Origin: Mucilaginibacter gilvus
GTDB lineage: Bacteria; Bacteroidota; Bacteroidia; Sphingobacteriales; Sphingobacteriaceae
DNA: 64,000 bases
Direction of reading: 5' to 3'
Assembly: GCF_004054195.1 (NCBI RefSeq)
Contig: NZ_SBIW01000002.1
Location: 372,001-436,000, forward strand
The position numbers and the translations under genes are program-made. This document shows, in pieces, positions 11,001-19,532 of the stretch. Each line of letters starts with the position of its first letter. Position 1 is the stretch's first letter. Under the pieces are notes generated by a model that was given only the letters and a program-made list of their open reading frames with translations, was not told where the DNA came from and searched no databases.

Positions 11001-11118
11001 CACTTAATACCTCTTCAATAGGGATCGCCTCCGCAAACTCGTGTTTATTTTTCTCAACAAATTCTGGCGTTCTGTTTAGTTCCTCTAAACCTTTCCAGTA
11101 TTTTTTATTGCTATCCAT
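8050..11118 (-). CDS. actB: Alternative complex III subunit ActB (Tat-exported molybdopterin-oxidoreductase-like iron-sulfur protein)
   Basis: 1022 residues, fusing a molybdopterin-oxidoreductase-like domain that in this family has no cofactor with a C-terminal four-cluster ferredoxin domain. A twin-arginine signal lies unusually far in (TPRRDFLKALGFG, about residue 48) and ends in AAC, typical of the Tat-variant signal of this family. Cluster motifs are CTGCGACVVAC, CQHCDHAPCETVCP, CVGTRYCANNCP and CSMC with a later CQQTC. It conducts electrons from the quinol site towards the heme subunits. The start ATG is at 11118, 41 bp after actA. Confidence 0.96.
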   Translation of the reverse strand: MDSNKKYWKGLEELNRTPEFVEKNKHEFAEAIPIEEVLSGGGLSAKTPRRDFLKALGFGVGAVTLAACQKVPVHKSIPYLVKPEEITPGIANYYSSTYDGSAILVKTREGRPIKIEGNPGDLLSKGGLSAQAQASVLELYDTSRVKDPKLNGNPTGWPQLDKFVKDELTAIKAGGKRISIVSSTVHSPSTLAVIADFITAFPTASHVTYDAVSYTGIIQANKNSFGKAVLPHYYFDKADVIVSFGADFLGTWISGEEFTSQYVKNRNNKSLEAKKMSRHIQFESGMSMTGTNADVRMPIKPSEDGVALMNLYNALSGTTLPGSKKLTNANADKAIVLVAKELLAAKGRSLVVAGSNDVSVQTLVNAINSLLGSYGATIDLDNPSRQYAGNDTDWTKFVADAKAGLVDAVLFLDANPAYDYYNTKDIEAALKKVRLKVTFSDHDDETAALCNAVAPNHHYLESWGDDSAIEGYYTVVQPTINPVNNTRQAEESLLLWSDNAVKTYYTYLRANWETNLLAKGALAGQAGWEALLQKGFINAAPAATGTYSFALDLNAVAQTILSQSGKIAAGGKYELQVYQTPAMRDGKKANNPWLQELPDPVSKVTWDNFAAMSPSDIKDLGLDEFQVVTIKGVNGYSVSLPVLSQPGQARGTVSVAVGYGRTAAGLVGNNVGKNAYPFYNLLNGTFQTTSAVSVDVTSDIFPLSQTQTHHSFEGRNIIREATFTEYKKNPAAGSGKEGEQEKMYDLWEKSVDDASHSRPVYDWVMAIDLNACTGCGACVVACSAENNIPVVGKDEVGRRREMHWIRIDRYYSYDNGKGEFNVTKEREIDELKDFENVSVVHQPMLCQHCDHAPCETVCPVLATVHSSEGLNQMAYNRCVGTRYCANNCPYKVRRFNWFNYWNDSRFDNYLSNEHTQLVLNPDVTTRFRGVMEKCSMCVQRIQAGKLKAKIEKRPLADGEVKVACQQTCSANAIVFGNRNDPNSEVSKALNSERTYYVLEELNVKPGIGYQVKVRNTLSDLQA

Positions 11119-11159
11119 TTAAGCTATATAAACTGTAATGTTAAGTTCTATTTCGTTTA

Positions 11160-12431
11160 TTAATAATGGCACTTGGCGCATTCGATACCGCCTAATACAT
11201 CAACTGTAGGTTTTTTGCCTTTTTTGATAGCATCGTGCAATGCAAGTATCTTATCGTAGTAACCGTTTCCTTTGTAGTTAACGTTGGTGCGTTTGTGGCA
11301 CTGTATACACCATTTCATGGTAAGCGGCGAGTATTGGTATACTTCCTGCATTTCCTGTACTTCACCATGGCATTTCTGACATTTGATGGCACCAACAACA
11401 GTGTGTTGCGAGTGGTTAAAGTAAGCCAGATCTGGCAGGTTGTGTACACGCACCCACTGTATAGGATGTGCTTTTGTAGTATCGTATTTTTGGGTCTGCG
11501 GATCGTAACCCAAAGCATCGTATATTTTGTGGATCTCAGGAGATTCAGTTTTAACGGCCTTGTGGCAGTTCATACAAACGTTTAACGATGGTATAGAAGC
11601 GTTTTTAGATTTGAACGCGCCGGTATGGCAATACTGGCACTCCAGTTTCATAGTACCCGCGTGCAGTTTGTGCGAATATTTGATAGGTTGTACCGGTTGG
11701 TATCCCTGGTGAACGTTAGTGTTCCACATAGTTACCCAGCTCATGCTGCCCATAGCAACGGTACCGCACAGCACGATGAAGAAAATAAGTTTTTTATTCT
11801 TCAGCGCTTTTTTAACTACCGCTAATTTATCGCCTTTTACTTTTTCTTCGGTTTCTTCTTCTTCAACCAATAAACCTTTGTTGCTTAACAACAAACGCTC
11901 GAGCGTTGCAATAACCTTGTTTAAAACGAGTATTACAATGAAGGCAATTACTATAACGCCGATAAGCGCGAAAATAGCCAAGCTGCTTGGGCCCGAATCT
12001 GCAGCTGCGGTAGCTCCGCCGGCAGGCGCTTTGGCTTTATCAGCCTGCTGTTTTTTCCAGTCGTCGCGTACATAAGCTATAACGTTAGCTACATCCGCAT
12101 CGGCAAGTTCGGAAAAAACCGTCATGCCTGCCTGGTTGTACTCATTATAAATTTTGAGTGCCTTAGGGTTTTTTGCAGCAATTAATGCCTGGTTGTTCTG
12201 GATCCACTTGGTTAGGTAAGCATCATCAGTTTCCTCAGTAAGCTGCGGACCCAAAGCGGGGCCCGTCATGCGCACATCTATCTTATGACATGCTGTACAT
12301 TTGGCTTTAAAGATGGCTTCTCCCTTAGCTGGATCGGCTTGCGCGTTGGCAGTAAGCCCGCATAGCGCCATGCCTGCTACCAGCAAAACCGACTTAGAGA
12401 ACTGTTTAAGAATCAATGAGATATTTCTCAT
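11160..12431 (-). CDS. actA: Alternative complex III multiheme cytochrome c subunit ActA
   Basis: 423 residues with six CXXCH motifs: CTACH in an N-terminal monoheme cytochrome c domain, then CQYCH, CMNCH, CQKCH, CIQCH and CAKCH in a pentaheme domain. A signal peptide (cleavage near TANAQA) and a central membrane helix (about residues 150-172) separate the two parts. The fusion of a monoheme and a pentaheme domain matches ActA of Flavobacteria. First gene of the act-cox operon, with a good promoter about 80 bp upstream. Confidence 0.95.
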   Translation of the reverse strand: MRNISLILKQFSKSVLLVAGMALCGLTANAQADPAKGEAIFKAKCTACHKIDVRMTGPALGPQLTEETDDAYLTKWIQNNQALIAAKNPKALKIYNEYNQAGMTVFSELADADVANVIAYVRDDWKKQQADKAKAPAGGATAAADSGPSSLAIFALIGVIVIAFIVILVLNKVIATLERLLLSNKGLLVEEEETEEKVKGDKLAVVKKALKNKKLIFFIVLCGTVAMGSMSWVTMWNTNVHQGYQPVQPIKYSHKLHAGTMKLECQYCHTGAFKSKNASIPSLNVCMNCHKAVKTESPEIHKIYDALGYDPQTQKYDTTKAHPIQWVRVHNLPDLAYFNHSQHTVVGAIKCQKCHGEVQEMQEVYQYSPLTMKWCIQCHKRTNVNYKGNGYYDKILALHDAIKKGKKPTVDVLGGIECAKCHY

Positions 12432-12513
12432 AAAGTGTATTTATGCTAAATAATTATGTAGTTAATGTGATAAACTGACGTAAAGAAGTATGTTTTACCC
12501 GCTTTTTCAGCCA

Positions 12514-12547
12514 CAAAAGTAAAATTTATTACAGTATCACTGACAAA
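12514..12547 (-). promoter_or_regulatory. Promoter of the act-cox operon (Bacteroidota type)
   Basis: Read on the minus strand, TTTG (12547-12544) is followed after 22 bp by TACTTTTG (12521-12514), matching the -33 TTTG and -7 TAnnTTTG elements known for Bacteroidota sigma factors. This leaves a leader of roughly 75 nt before actA. Confidence 0.6.
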
Positions 12548-12590
12548 TTAATGACACTAATATCTAATTTATAATCGTTCTAAACAAATT

Positions 12591-12626
12591 AAAAAAGCCC
12601 TTTAAATGGCTAAAAAGGGCCTTTTT
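12591..12626 (-). terminator. Rho-independent terminator of the DHS-like gene
   Basis: On the minus strand a GCCCTTT/AAAGGGC stem (12614-12620 with 12597-12603), extendable by A-T pairs, is followed by six T residues (12596-12591). It lies between the DHS-like stop and the act promoter. Confidence 0.7.
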
Positions 12627-12683
12627 GCGTTTTTGAATGATATTTAAAAAAGAATCTTTTTTTGAAATATTCCAAAAAAAGTG

Positions 12684-13664
12684 TTATTGTTTTAATATCC
12701 AGGCAAAAATAAGTGGTGCAACAATGGTTGCATCAGATTCTACAATGAATTTTGGGGTATTGATATCCAACTTGCCCCAGGTTATTTTTTCGTTTGGCAC
12801 AGCACCTGAGTATGAGCCGTATGAAGTTGTAGAATCGGAGATCTGGCAGAAATAACTCCAGAAAGGGATCTCCGGCATTTCCATATCCTGGTAAAGCATT
12901 GGCACTACGCATATAGGGAAATCGCCCGCAATACCACCACCTATCTGGAAAAAGCCAATGCCCTTTCCGGTGGAGTTTTCAGGGTACCAGCCAGCGAGCC
13001 AGGCCATATATTCGATACCACTTTTCATCGTAGTTGCCTTTACTTCGCCTTTGATAACGTACGATGCAAAGATGTTACCCATGGTAGAATCTTCCCATCC
13101 CGGTACAACAATTGGCAGGTTGGCTTCTGCTGCGGCCAGCATCCACGAGTTTTTAGGGTCTATTTCGTAGTATTGCTCCAACTCGCCGCTCAGCAAGATT
13201 TTGTACATAAACTCATGCGGAAAGTAACGCTCACCTGCTGTATCGGCATCCTTCCAGATCTTGTAAATATGTTTCTGCAAACGGCGGAAAGCCTCTTCCT
13301 CGGGGATACAGGTATCGGTTACGCGGTTATAATGGTTCTCTAAAAGGTCCCACTCATCCTGCGGGCTCAGGTCGCGGTAGTTAGGTACGCGTTTGTAATG
13401 CGAATGCGCTACCAGGTTCATGATATCCTCTTCCAGGTTAGCGCCTGTACAGCTAATGATATCTATTTTCCCCTGGCGGATCATCTCGGCAAGGGAAATA
13501 CCCAGTTCGGCAGTACTCATGGCACCACCCAGGGTAACCATCATTTTGCCGCCTTCGGTAAGGTGGGTTTCGTAGCCTTTGGCTGCATCCATTAACGCTG
13601 CTGCATTAAAGTGCAGATAATTTCTTTCGATAAATTGTGATATAGGGCCTCTTTCTGTGCTCAT
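12684..13664 (-). CDS. Deoxyhypusine synthase-like protein
   Basis: 326 residues, NAD-dependent deoxyhypusine synthase fold. The active-site signature survives: SGAVPNEKITWGKLD aligns with the SWGK segment of eukaryotic DHS, and K298 corresponds to the catalytic Lys that forms the imine with the aminobutyl group. Other family segments are TLGGAMSTAE and GGGIAGDFPI. Bacteria have no eIF5A, so the product is probably a polyamine such as homospermidine rather than hypusine (inference; some bacterial relatives are known to do this). Single-gene unit with its own terminator. Confidence 0.85.
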   Translation of the reverse strand: MSTERGPISQFIERNYLHFNAAALMDAAKGYETHLTEGGKMMVTLGGAMSTAELGISLAEMIRQGKIDIISCTGANLEEDIMNLVAHSHYKRVPNYRDLSPQDEWDLLENHYNRVTDTCIPEEEAFRRLQKHIYKIWKDADTAGERYFPHEFMYKILLSGELEQYYEIDPKNSWMLAAAEANLPIVVPGWEDSTMGNIFASYVIKGEVKATTMKSGIEYMAWLAGWYPENSTGKGIGFFQIGGGIAGDFPICVVPMLYQDMEMPEIPFWSYFCQISDSTTSYGSYSGAVPNEKITWGKLDINTPKFIVESDATIVAPLIFAWILKQ

Positions 13665-13687
13665 ATTTATTTATGCTGATTATTTTG

Positions 13688-13695
13688 CAAAAGTA
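13688..13695 (-). promoter_or_regulatory. Probable -7 element of the DHS-like gene
   Basis: Minus strand TACTTTTG, a match to TAnnTTTG, 23 bp before the ATG. No well-spaced TTG was found upstream. Confidence 0.45.
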
Positions 13696-13779
13696 GGCAT
13701 TTTGAGCACAACAGAATTTTAATTTGAAAATTGGGTAAAACAAATGCTTAAACTTTACCTTTAGCATCACTACTACCTT

Positions 13780-14916
13780 ATGAAAAAAATCATTATTGCG
13801 CTGTTTTTAACAGCCTTTTTACAGCCCGTATTCGCGCAGAACAGCTTTCTGCCAAAATTCATCCGTAAGATGTATTTTGATAAAGATAGCAGCAAAAAAA
13901 GCAGTTTTGTAATACTACCCGTATTAAGCACCGCGCCCGAAACCGGCTTGGAGCTTGGCGGTGCAGGCCTGCTTTCTTTTTATACCGATACCCTCAACCG
14001 CAACACACGTGTATCTAACATCTTCGCTTACGCTACCATAACCACAAAAGGGCAAAGCCGCTTTAGCCTGAGCACCAATTACTGGACACCCCAAAACAAA
14101 TATCACTACATAGCCGCCATCTCCTACATCAATTTCCCCTTTGATTTTTATGGTGTGGGCAACAATACTTTAAAAAGTAACGCCGACCGCCTGGGCCTGA
14201 AGCGCTTTAAACTGGCCATGAATGGCGAAAAAAAGATCTCGCAAAACCTGTACATCGGCCTGGTTGCGGGCGGGTTTGATTATCGTTTTACGGATGCCGA
14301 TAAAACCGGCGTATTTGAAACCGACCCTGCCATTGAGGGCCGCCACGGTGGTACAACAATTTACGCGGGGCCAACCCTGATATTCGATAGCCGTAACAAC
14401 AATACCTACACCACCAAAGGCGCTGTCATCACCAGTTACCTCGACCTGATGAAAGGCATCGGCAGCAACAGCGGTTACAGCGGCGGGTTATTAAATATCG
14501 AGTATGCGCAGTTTTTCTCGTTAAGCAAGCGCCTTGTTTTGGGTTTTAACGCGCAGGAACAAAGCCTTACAGGCAGCCAGTCGCCATTTTATTTGATGCC
14601 TGCCCTGGGCAGCGACGAAATAATGCGCGGCTACTACAACGGCCGTTTCCGCGACCGTAACCTCATAGCCGCCCAAACCGAACTACGTTACCGTATTGGC
14701 AGCCGCATTGGCCTGGTTGGCTTTATAGGCACCGGCCAGGTATGGAACAGCACCTTTAGTTTTGATGAACTAAAACCCAACTACGGCGGCGGCCTGCGCT
14801 ATTTCTTCGATACCGAAAAAGGCTTGAGTGTCCGCGTGGACTACGGCGTGGGTGAAAAACGGGCTAATGAGCCGAGGTTTAGCGGTTTATATATTGGTTT
14901 GGGAGAAGCGTTTTAG
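13780..14916 (+). CDS. Outer-membrane beta-barrel protein, BamA/surface-antigen (D15-type) family
   Basis: 378 residues with a signal peptide (MKKIIIALFLTAFLQPVFAQ) and alternating-residue strands ending in a barrel with a terminal aromatic (GLGEAF). The C-terminal half resembles the bacterial surface antigen domain of Omp85 proteins, but POTRA domains are missing, so it is not BamA itself. RDRNLIAAQTELRYRIG near residue 290 resembles the family's conserved strand region. The substrate is unknown. Confidence 0.75.
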   Translation: MKKIIIALFLTAFLQPVFAQNSFLPKFIRKMYFDKDSSKKSSFVILPVLSTAPETGLELGGAGLLSFYTDTLNRNTRVSNIFAYATITTKGQSRFSLSTNYWTPQNKYHYIAAISYINFPFDFYGVGNNTLKSNADRLGLKRFKLAMNGEKKISQNLYIGLVAGGFDYRFTDADKTGVFETDPAIEGRHGGTTIYAGPTLIFDSRNNNTYTTKGAVITSYLDLMKGIGSNSGYSGGLLNIEYAQFFSLSKRLVLGFNAQEQSLTGSQSPFYLMPALGSDEIMRGYYNGRFRDRNLIAAQTELRYRIGSRIGLVGFIGTGQVWNSTFSFDELKPNYGGGLRYFFDTEKGLSVRVDYGVGEKRANEPRFSGLYIGLGEAF

Positions 14917-14936
14917 CAGATGTGCAGATGATTGAT

Positions 14937-14944
14937 TAACTTTG
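14937..14944 (+). promoter_or_regulatory. Probable -7 element of the Uma2 gene
   Basis: TAACTTTG matches TAnnTTTG and ends 16 bp before the ATG at 14961. Confidence 0.45.
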
Positions 14945-14960
14945 ATTAAAAATAGAAGCG

Positions 14961-15542
14961 ATGCAACTGTCAGACCTTGATTTAAATAAAACCTACAGTT
15001 ATGCTGATTACCTTAAGTGGACATTTGAGGATAGGCTTGAACTGATAAAAGGAAAGATATTTAAGATGACGCCTGCACCAAACCTTTATCATCAGGACAT
15101 ATCGGCAGTTATTTCCGGCGAATTGTATAGTTACTTGCGTGGCAAACCGTGCAAAGTTTATAGCGCCCCTTTTGATGTAAGGCTTCCACGTACCGGAAAT
15201 ATAAACGAGAAGATTTACACCGTAGTACAGCCCGATATATGTTTAATATGCGATAAGGCAAAACTGGACAAACGAGGCTGTATTGGCGCACCGGATATTA
15301 TAGTAGAAATACTTTCGCCTGGCAATAACCAAAAAGAGCTTCGTAATAAGTATGAAGTTTACGAGGAATCGGGCGTTTTAGAATACTGGATCATCTCCCC
15401 CCAGGACAAAACTTTTCTAAAATATGTGTTAGTAGAAGGGAAATACCAGCCATCAAAATTAATGACCATTGGCGATGTGATAACTACGCCGATACTACCC
15501 GGATTTGAATTAGACCTTGAAACCGCTTTCGAGGGTGTATAA
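14961..15542 (+). CDS. Uma2 family protein (DUF820, putative PD-(D/E)XK nuclease fold)
   Basis: 193 residues. Family features visible: an N-terminal YLKWTFEDRLELIKGKIFKM segment with the first acidic residue, then QPDICLICDK and GAPDIIVEILSPGN, which hold the catalytic-type Asp and Glu of the PD-(D/E)XK core. Uma2 proteins are common and mostly of unknown function; it stands alone here without a partner nuclease or toxin-antitoxin gene. Confidence 0.85.
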   Translation: MQLSDLDLNKTYSYADYLKWTFEDRLELIKGKIFKMTPAPNLYHQDISAVISGELYSYLRGKPCKVYSAPFDVRLPRTGNINEKIYTVVQPDICLICDKAKLDKRGCIGAPDIIVEILSPGNNQKELRNKYEVYEESGVLEYWIISPQDKTFLKYVLVEGKYQPSKLMTIGDVITTPILPGFELDLETAFEGV

Positions 15543-15585
15543 GAGATGTGCAGATAAAAGAAACAGGCAGATGAGGGCCTCGCTA

Positions 15586-16089
15586 TTACTCTCCCTGATG
15601 AATTGAGGTGTACTTTTTGCCATCCCAATAAATCAGTATTCCTGCTGATGGTTCGCCCTCTTCTAACGAATAAGCATTTATTGCGGTATGTTGTAATTTT
15701 ACCTTTTTACTGCCCGAGATATCGCCATCATTACTAAACAGCGTCTGATAAGCAATATGCTTCTTATAAAGCTCCCAACCGTTTAGCCAATTGGTATCAT
15801 TAAAATCTTCATTGGTAAACTTATAGCCCGCGCCTAACATAAAATATTTGCGCTGTCCACCGTTGATGACGAGAATGCCTTTCTTCTTGGTTTTTTTGTC
15901 GATTACCTGAACAGCAACATCTTTTAAACGATCTCCATTAAAGTGCGCCTCCAAAAAACCCGGCTTAAGTTTTGTATCGATGTTATACTTTTCTTTTAGC
16001 TTTTGGACTTCAAACGATTTGGTAAACCAAACGGGCATTGGCTGCGCAAATGTTAAAAAAGGAACAAATAAAAACATCAATCTAATCAT
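15586..16089 (-). CDS. Secreted protein of unknown function
   Basis: 167 residues with an N-terminal signal peptide (MIRLMFLFVPFLTFAQ). The mature part is mixed alpha/beta with HFNGDRLKDVAVQVIDKK, similar to secreted FG-GAP-like or VCBS-like single repeats in this phylum. I do not recognise a specific family. It faces the Uma2 gene and lies 47 bp after the methyltransferase stop in the other orientation. Confidence 0.6.
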   Translation of the reverse strand: MIRLMFLFVPFLTFAQPMPVWFTKSFEVQKLKEKYNIDTKLKPGFLEAHFNGDRLKDVAVQVIDKKTKKKGILVINGGQRKYFMLGAGYKFTNEDFNDTNWLNGWELYKKHIAYQTLFSNDGDISGSKKVKLQHTAINAYSLEEGEPSAGILIYWDGKKYTSIHQGE

Positions 16090-16136
16090 ATGTCATCCTC
16101 ATTTGCAGATCTGAAATCTGATATCCGCACATCCTT

Positions 16137-16922
16137 CTAAAATCTTATTTTAAAATCTTCCTTCACCCCACCTGTTTTAAAAAACACCAACCCTATCCAA
16201 AACAGATCAACCGTTACAGTTACCTGCGGGTTGGCCTTTATTTGTGCCCAGGCTTGTTTCATGCCCTCGCTCCAGTAAATATCGTCAAATATCAGCATGG
16301 TGCCTTCATGTACTTTGGGCAGGCATTGATCAAAGTAGTTTAGGGTTGCCACACGCTGGTGGTTCCCATCTATGTATACAAAATCCAGTTGCTCCTGCTT
16401 GCCTAAAACACCCTCCAGGGTATCATCGAAATTACCGGTTACCAGGTTTACATCTTCCAGGCCCGCGCTCTTAAATACCTCTGTAGCCACTTTAGCCGTT
16501 TCGGGGCACCCCTCCAGTGTATATACTTTGGCATCGGGTGCAGCCTCGTGCAGGTACAGCGTAGTGATGCCCAGGCAAGTACCCAGTTCAACAATGTTTT
16601 TGGGGGTGGCAAAGGCTGCGAGGCGATACAATAGCTGGGCAAGTTTTGGCGGTTTAAGCGCGTTAATAGTGATATCGCTTATCTTTTTCTGGTTGTTCTT
16701 ATTAACCCGGGAGCCGGCACCAAGATCGGTAACGGTGATCACACGGTCATCAACCAGCAGGTTATCGCGCTCTTTTTCTATTTTGTCGTAGGCGGTTTTG
16801 TGCTTGCGGTCGTAAATAACTTCGTCAACCAGTTTGTAAACAAACGGGGAGTGCAAACCATGACGGTTTTTTGACGTAAGCCTATGAAAAAAGAAATCTT
16901 TTGTAAACGTTAAATTAGACAT
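16137..16922 (-). CDS. Class I SAM-dependent O-methyltransferase-like protein
   Basis: About 261 residues. The Rossmann core is visible: NIVELGTCLGITTLYL (SAM loop), then VYTLEGCPETAKVA, DFVYIDGNHQRVATLNYFDQ and GTMLIFDDIYWSEGM, resembling caffeoyl-CoA O-methyltransferase-like proteins. I chose the ATG at 16922; a TTG at 16940 would add six residues and run into the promoter of the divergent gene. Substrate unknown. Confidence 0.82.
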   Translation of the reverse strand: MSNLTFTKDFFFHRLTSKNRHGLHSPFVYKLVDEVIYDRKHKTAYDKIEKERDNLLVDDRVITVTDLGAGSRVNKNNQKKISDITINALKPPKLAQLLYRLAAFATPKNIVELGTCLGITTLYLHEAAPDAKVYTLEGCPETAKVATEVFKSAGLEDVNLVTGNFDDTLEGVLGKQEQLDFVYIDGNHQRVATLNYFDQCLPKVHEGTMLIFDDIYWSEGMKQAWAQIKANPQVTVTVDLFWIGLVFFKTGGVKEDFKIRF

Positions 16923-16976
16923 CGGTTTAAATTGGAGCAAAATTATACAAACTTTAGTATTTTAGCGGATAGAGAC

Positions 16977-17849
16977 ATGATAAATCCAAAAGAAGTAAAC
17001 TCCCTGATCAGACTGCTCGACGATACCGACGCGGAGGTATACGAACATGTGCACCAAAAGTTACGTTCTTATGGTACTGAAGTTATCGAATATTTAGAAA
17101 GCGCCTTCGAACAGGCATTTGACGCTATTCAACAAGAGCGAATTGCTAACCTGGTTCACGAGATACAGTTTGGCACGGTAAAAAACGATCTGCAGTTGTG
17201 GTTCCATGGTGGGGCGTTCGATCTTTTGCAGGGCATCCTTATCATCAACCGCTACCAATACCCCGACCTGGATGAGCAGAAGGTAATTAACCAGATAGAA
17301 GCCATTAAACGCGATATATGGCTGCAGATGATGAACGAGGCGAGCCCGGTGGAGCAAATAAAGCTGATGAACCATGTGTTTTACAGCATCCACGGTTTTA
17401 GCGGCAACACCACCAACCACCGCGATGCGCAGAACAGCTACATCAGCCAGGTGCTTGAAAGTAAAAAGGGGAACCAGATCTCGCTGGCTATCATCTATTC
17501 CATCATCGCCCAAAAATTGGATATCCCGGTATACGGTGTAAACCTGCCGCAGCACTTTATTTTGGCCTATATGGACGAGAGCCAGGAAACCGAATTTGAA
17601 GGCGGCATCCTGTTTTACATCAACGCTTTTAACAAGGGTTTTATATTTGGACGGCGCGATGTAGATATGTTTTTAAAACAGCTGAATCTGAAATTCGATA
17701 AGCAATTTTACGAACCCTGCTCCAACGCAGATATTATTAAACGCGTACTGCGCAACCTCATCAGTGCGTACGAACACGCCGGCGCTACCGAGAAGGTAGA
17801 TGAATTGAATGAGCTGCTGGGGATATTGGAAGCCCCCCCCGCCCCCTGA
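16977..17849 (+). CDS. SirB1/transglutaminase-like family protein
   Basis: About 290 residues. The SirB1 (transglutaminase-like) domain is clear: GNQISLAIIYSIIAQKLDIPVYGVNLP then HFILAY and IFGRRDVDMFL. The classic transglutaminase Cys is not evident at GNQISLAI, as in many SirB1 proteins. The N-terminus is a HEAT-like helical segment. I chose the ATG at 16977; a TTG at 16932 is possible. The final residues (EAPPAP and the TGA) are encoded by a CCCCCTGAAGGGGG repeat, so the native C-terminus may have been altered. Confidence 0.75.
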   Translation: MINPKEVNSLIRLLDDTDAEVYEHVHQKLRSYGTEVIEYLESAFEQAFDAIQQERIANLVHEIQFGTVKNDLQLWFHGGAFDLLQGILIINRYQYPDLDEQKVINQIEAIKRDIWLQMMNEASPVEQIKLMNHVFYSIHGFSGNTTNHRDAQNSYISQVLESKKGNQISLAIIYSIIAQKLDIPVYGVNLPQHFILAYMDESQETEFEGGILFYINAFNKGFIFGRRDVDMFLKQLNLKFDKQFYEPCSNADIIKRVLRNLISAYEHAGATEKVDELNELLGILEAPPAP

Positions 17850-17916
17850 AGGGGGAGCTTTTGATTTGCTTAAGGTCATCAACTTTGGTTCCCCCTTCAG
17901 GGGGTTAGGGGGCTTT
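17831..17916. repeat. CCCCCTGAAGGGGG inverted-repeat element, copy 1
   Basis: Left arm AGCCCCCCCC then CCCCCTGAAGGGGG (hairpin 17842-17855), right arm CCCCCTTCAGGGGG (17891-17904) followed by TTAGGGGGCTTT. The arms are inverted copies and could pair with each other. A second copy is at 37331-37459. The left arm overlaps the end of the SirB1-like gene. Confidence 0.85.
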
Positions 17917-17998
17917 GTCCCATTTTTTCGCCCTTTCGTCCCATTTGTTTTAGCGGCTTAATTGGCGGGGTTATCTTGCGGCATAATTTTATATCAAC

Positions 17999-19528
17999 AT
18001 GATCACCCTTATCCAAAAACCTGTCGACATTAAAAAAATAGAGCTCTGGGGAGCCGGCCTTATCTATGGGTTTGTTTTACTGCTGTTAATTGCGCGGGTA
18101 GCCGATAGCAACGTAAACGTGGTATGGACGCAGTACAGGTACCTATTCGAAGAAAACCACTTGCACTATTCCTACTCCAAATATTTCTTCTTCCCCATGG
18201 TGGCGCGGTATACGCTGTACTTCTTTTCGTTCCTGCTTTGGAATTTTGTCATTATTCCCTCGCTGATAGAAAAGCGTAAAACCACGTTAATGATCATATT
18301 GGCCGTTGCGCTCTTCGGAGCGATTTGGCTGTTTTGCGGCATTACAGATACCTGGCTTAAAGGTTACCTGTTTTACCATCACACGCCGGAGTATGTGTAC
18401 AACCTTGTGTTTAAAACAAACCTTATTTACGCTATATGGGTAACCATGATGCTTACGCTCTATAGCCTGATAAAGCATGTGGCGAATTACTTGCTCAACA
18501 ATACCGACCGCATCCAGTCCGAATACAAAATGCTTACCCGCGATAGTATTGTTGCTTTGGTACTTTGGATGTTGCTGATATTTTCCTTGCTGCTGATAGA
18601 TGCCAATATTGATATCATCGGCCTGGTGTTCGTGTTCGTACCTGTAGCAATCGGCCTGCACGGGCTATCTACCTATAGCCTTATACCGGTCACGCTTGCC
18701 AAAGGGAAACGCTTTATGCACTACTGGGCTAAAGTGCTTATGATAGTAGCGGCGGTATCTATCCCGGCGGGGTTTATTTTGGCAGTTGCTTTACGACGGC
18801 ACGAGGCGGTGTTTATTACGCTGGGCTTTAACGCCATTTTCCAGCTTTTGGTAACAACCACATTCTCGTGGATCACTTACAAACGCCGCATGGCCGGCAC
18901 TGCCGAGATCCTGAACTTAAAAACAGCCCTCGGCACTTCCGCCGCCAACCTTGATTTTTTGCGCTCGCAGATAAACCCGCACTTTTTGTTTAACGCGCTA
19001 AACACCCTTTACGGCACCGCCATACAAGAAAATGCCGACCGAACCGGCGAGGGCATCCAGCGCCTGGGCGATATGATGCGCTTTATGCTACAGGAGAACA
19101 TGCACGAAAAGATCTTGCTTAACCGGGAGGTAGACTATCTTAACAACTACATCGCTCTGCAAAAGCTGCGCACCCAAACCTCACCCGATATTGATATAGA
19201 CGTGCAAATAGAGGACTATATCCTGGGCCTGCAAATCGCCCCTATGTTGCTCATTCCGTTTATAGAGAATGCTTTTAAACATGGCATCAGCCTGCGCGAG
19301 CCATCGCACATTAAAATAACCTTGCAAACTAAAGAGAACACACTATATTTTGATGTGCATAACAGCATCCATACCCGTCCTGATAACGACCCTGAAAAAG
19401 GCAAAAGCGGTATTGGACTGGTGAATGTAAAACAACGGTTAAAACTGCTTTACCATAACAAGCACGAGTTGATCATCCGCGAAAACGCGAGCGAATTTTT
19501 TATACATTTAACCATTAATCTGACCTGA
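17999..19528 (+). CDS. Sensor histidine kinase, LytS/YehU family
   Basis: 509 residues: about eight membrane helices (residues 15-290), then a His_kinase domain with the phosphorylated His in LRSQINPHFLFNALNTLYG and an HATPase region with PFIENAFKHG and a GIGLVNVKQRL box. Partner of the LytTR regulator 4 bp downstream. The membrane part does not match a sensor domain I can name, so the signal is unknown. Confidence 0.92.
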   Translation: MITLIQKPVDIKKIELWGAGLIYGFVLLLLIARVADSNVNVVWTQYRYLFEENHLHYSYSKYFFFPMVARYTLYFFSFLLWNFVIIPSLIEKRKTTLMIILAVALFGAIWLFCGITDTWLKGYLFYHHTPEYVYNLVFKTNLIYAIWVTMMLTLYSLIKHVANYLLNNTDRIQSEYKMLTRDSIVALVLWMLLIFSLLLIDANIDIIGLVFVFVPVAIGLHGLSTYSLIPVTLAKGKRFMHYWAKVLMIVAAVSIPAGFILAVALRRHEAVFITLGFNAIFQLLVTTTFSWITYKRRMAGTAEILNLKTALGTSAANLDFLRSQINPHFLFNALNTLYGTAIQENADRTGEGIQRLGDMMRFMLQENMHEKILLNREVDYLNNYIALQKLRTQTSPDIDIDVQIEDYILGLQIAPMLLIPFIENAFKHGISLREPSHIKITLQTKENTLYFDVHNSIHTRPDNDPEKGKSGIGLVNVKQRLKLLYHNKHELIIRENASEFFIHLTINLT

Positions 19529-19532
19529 TATT

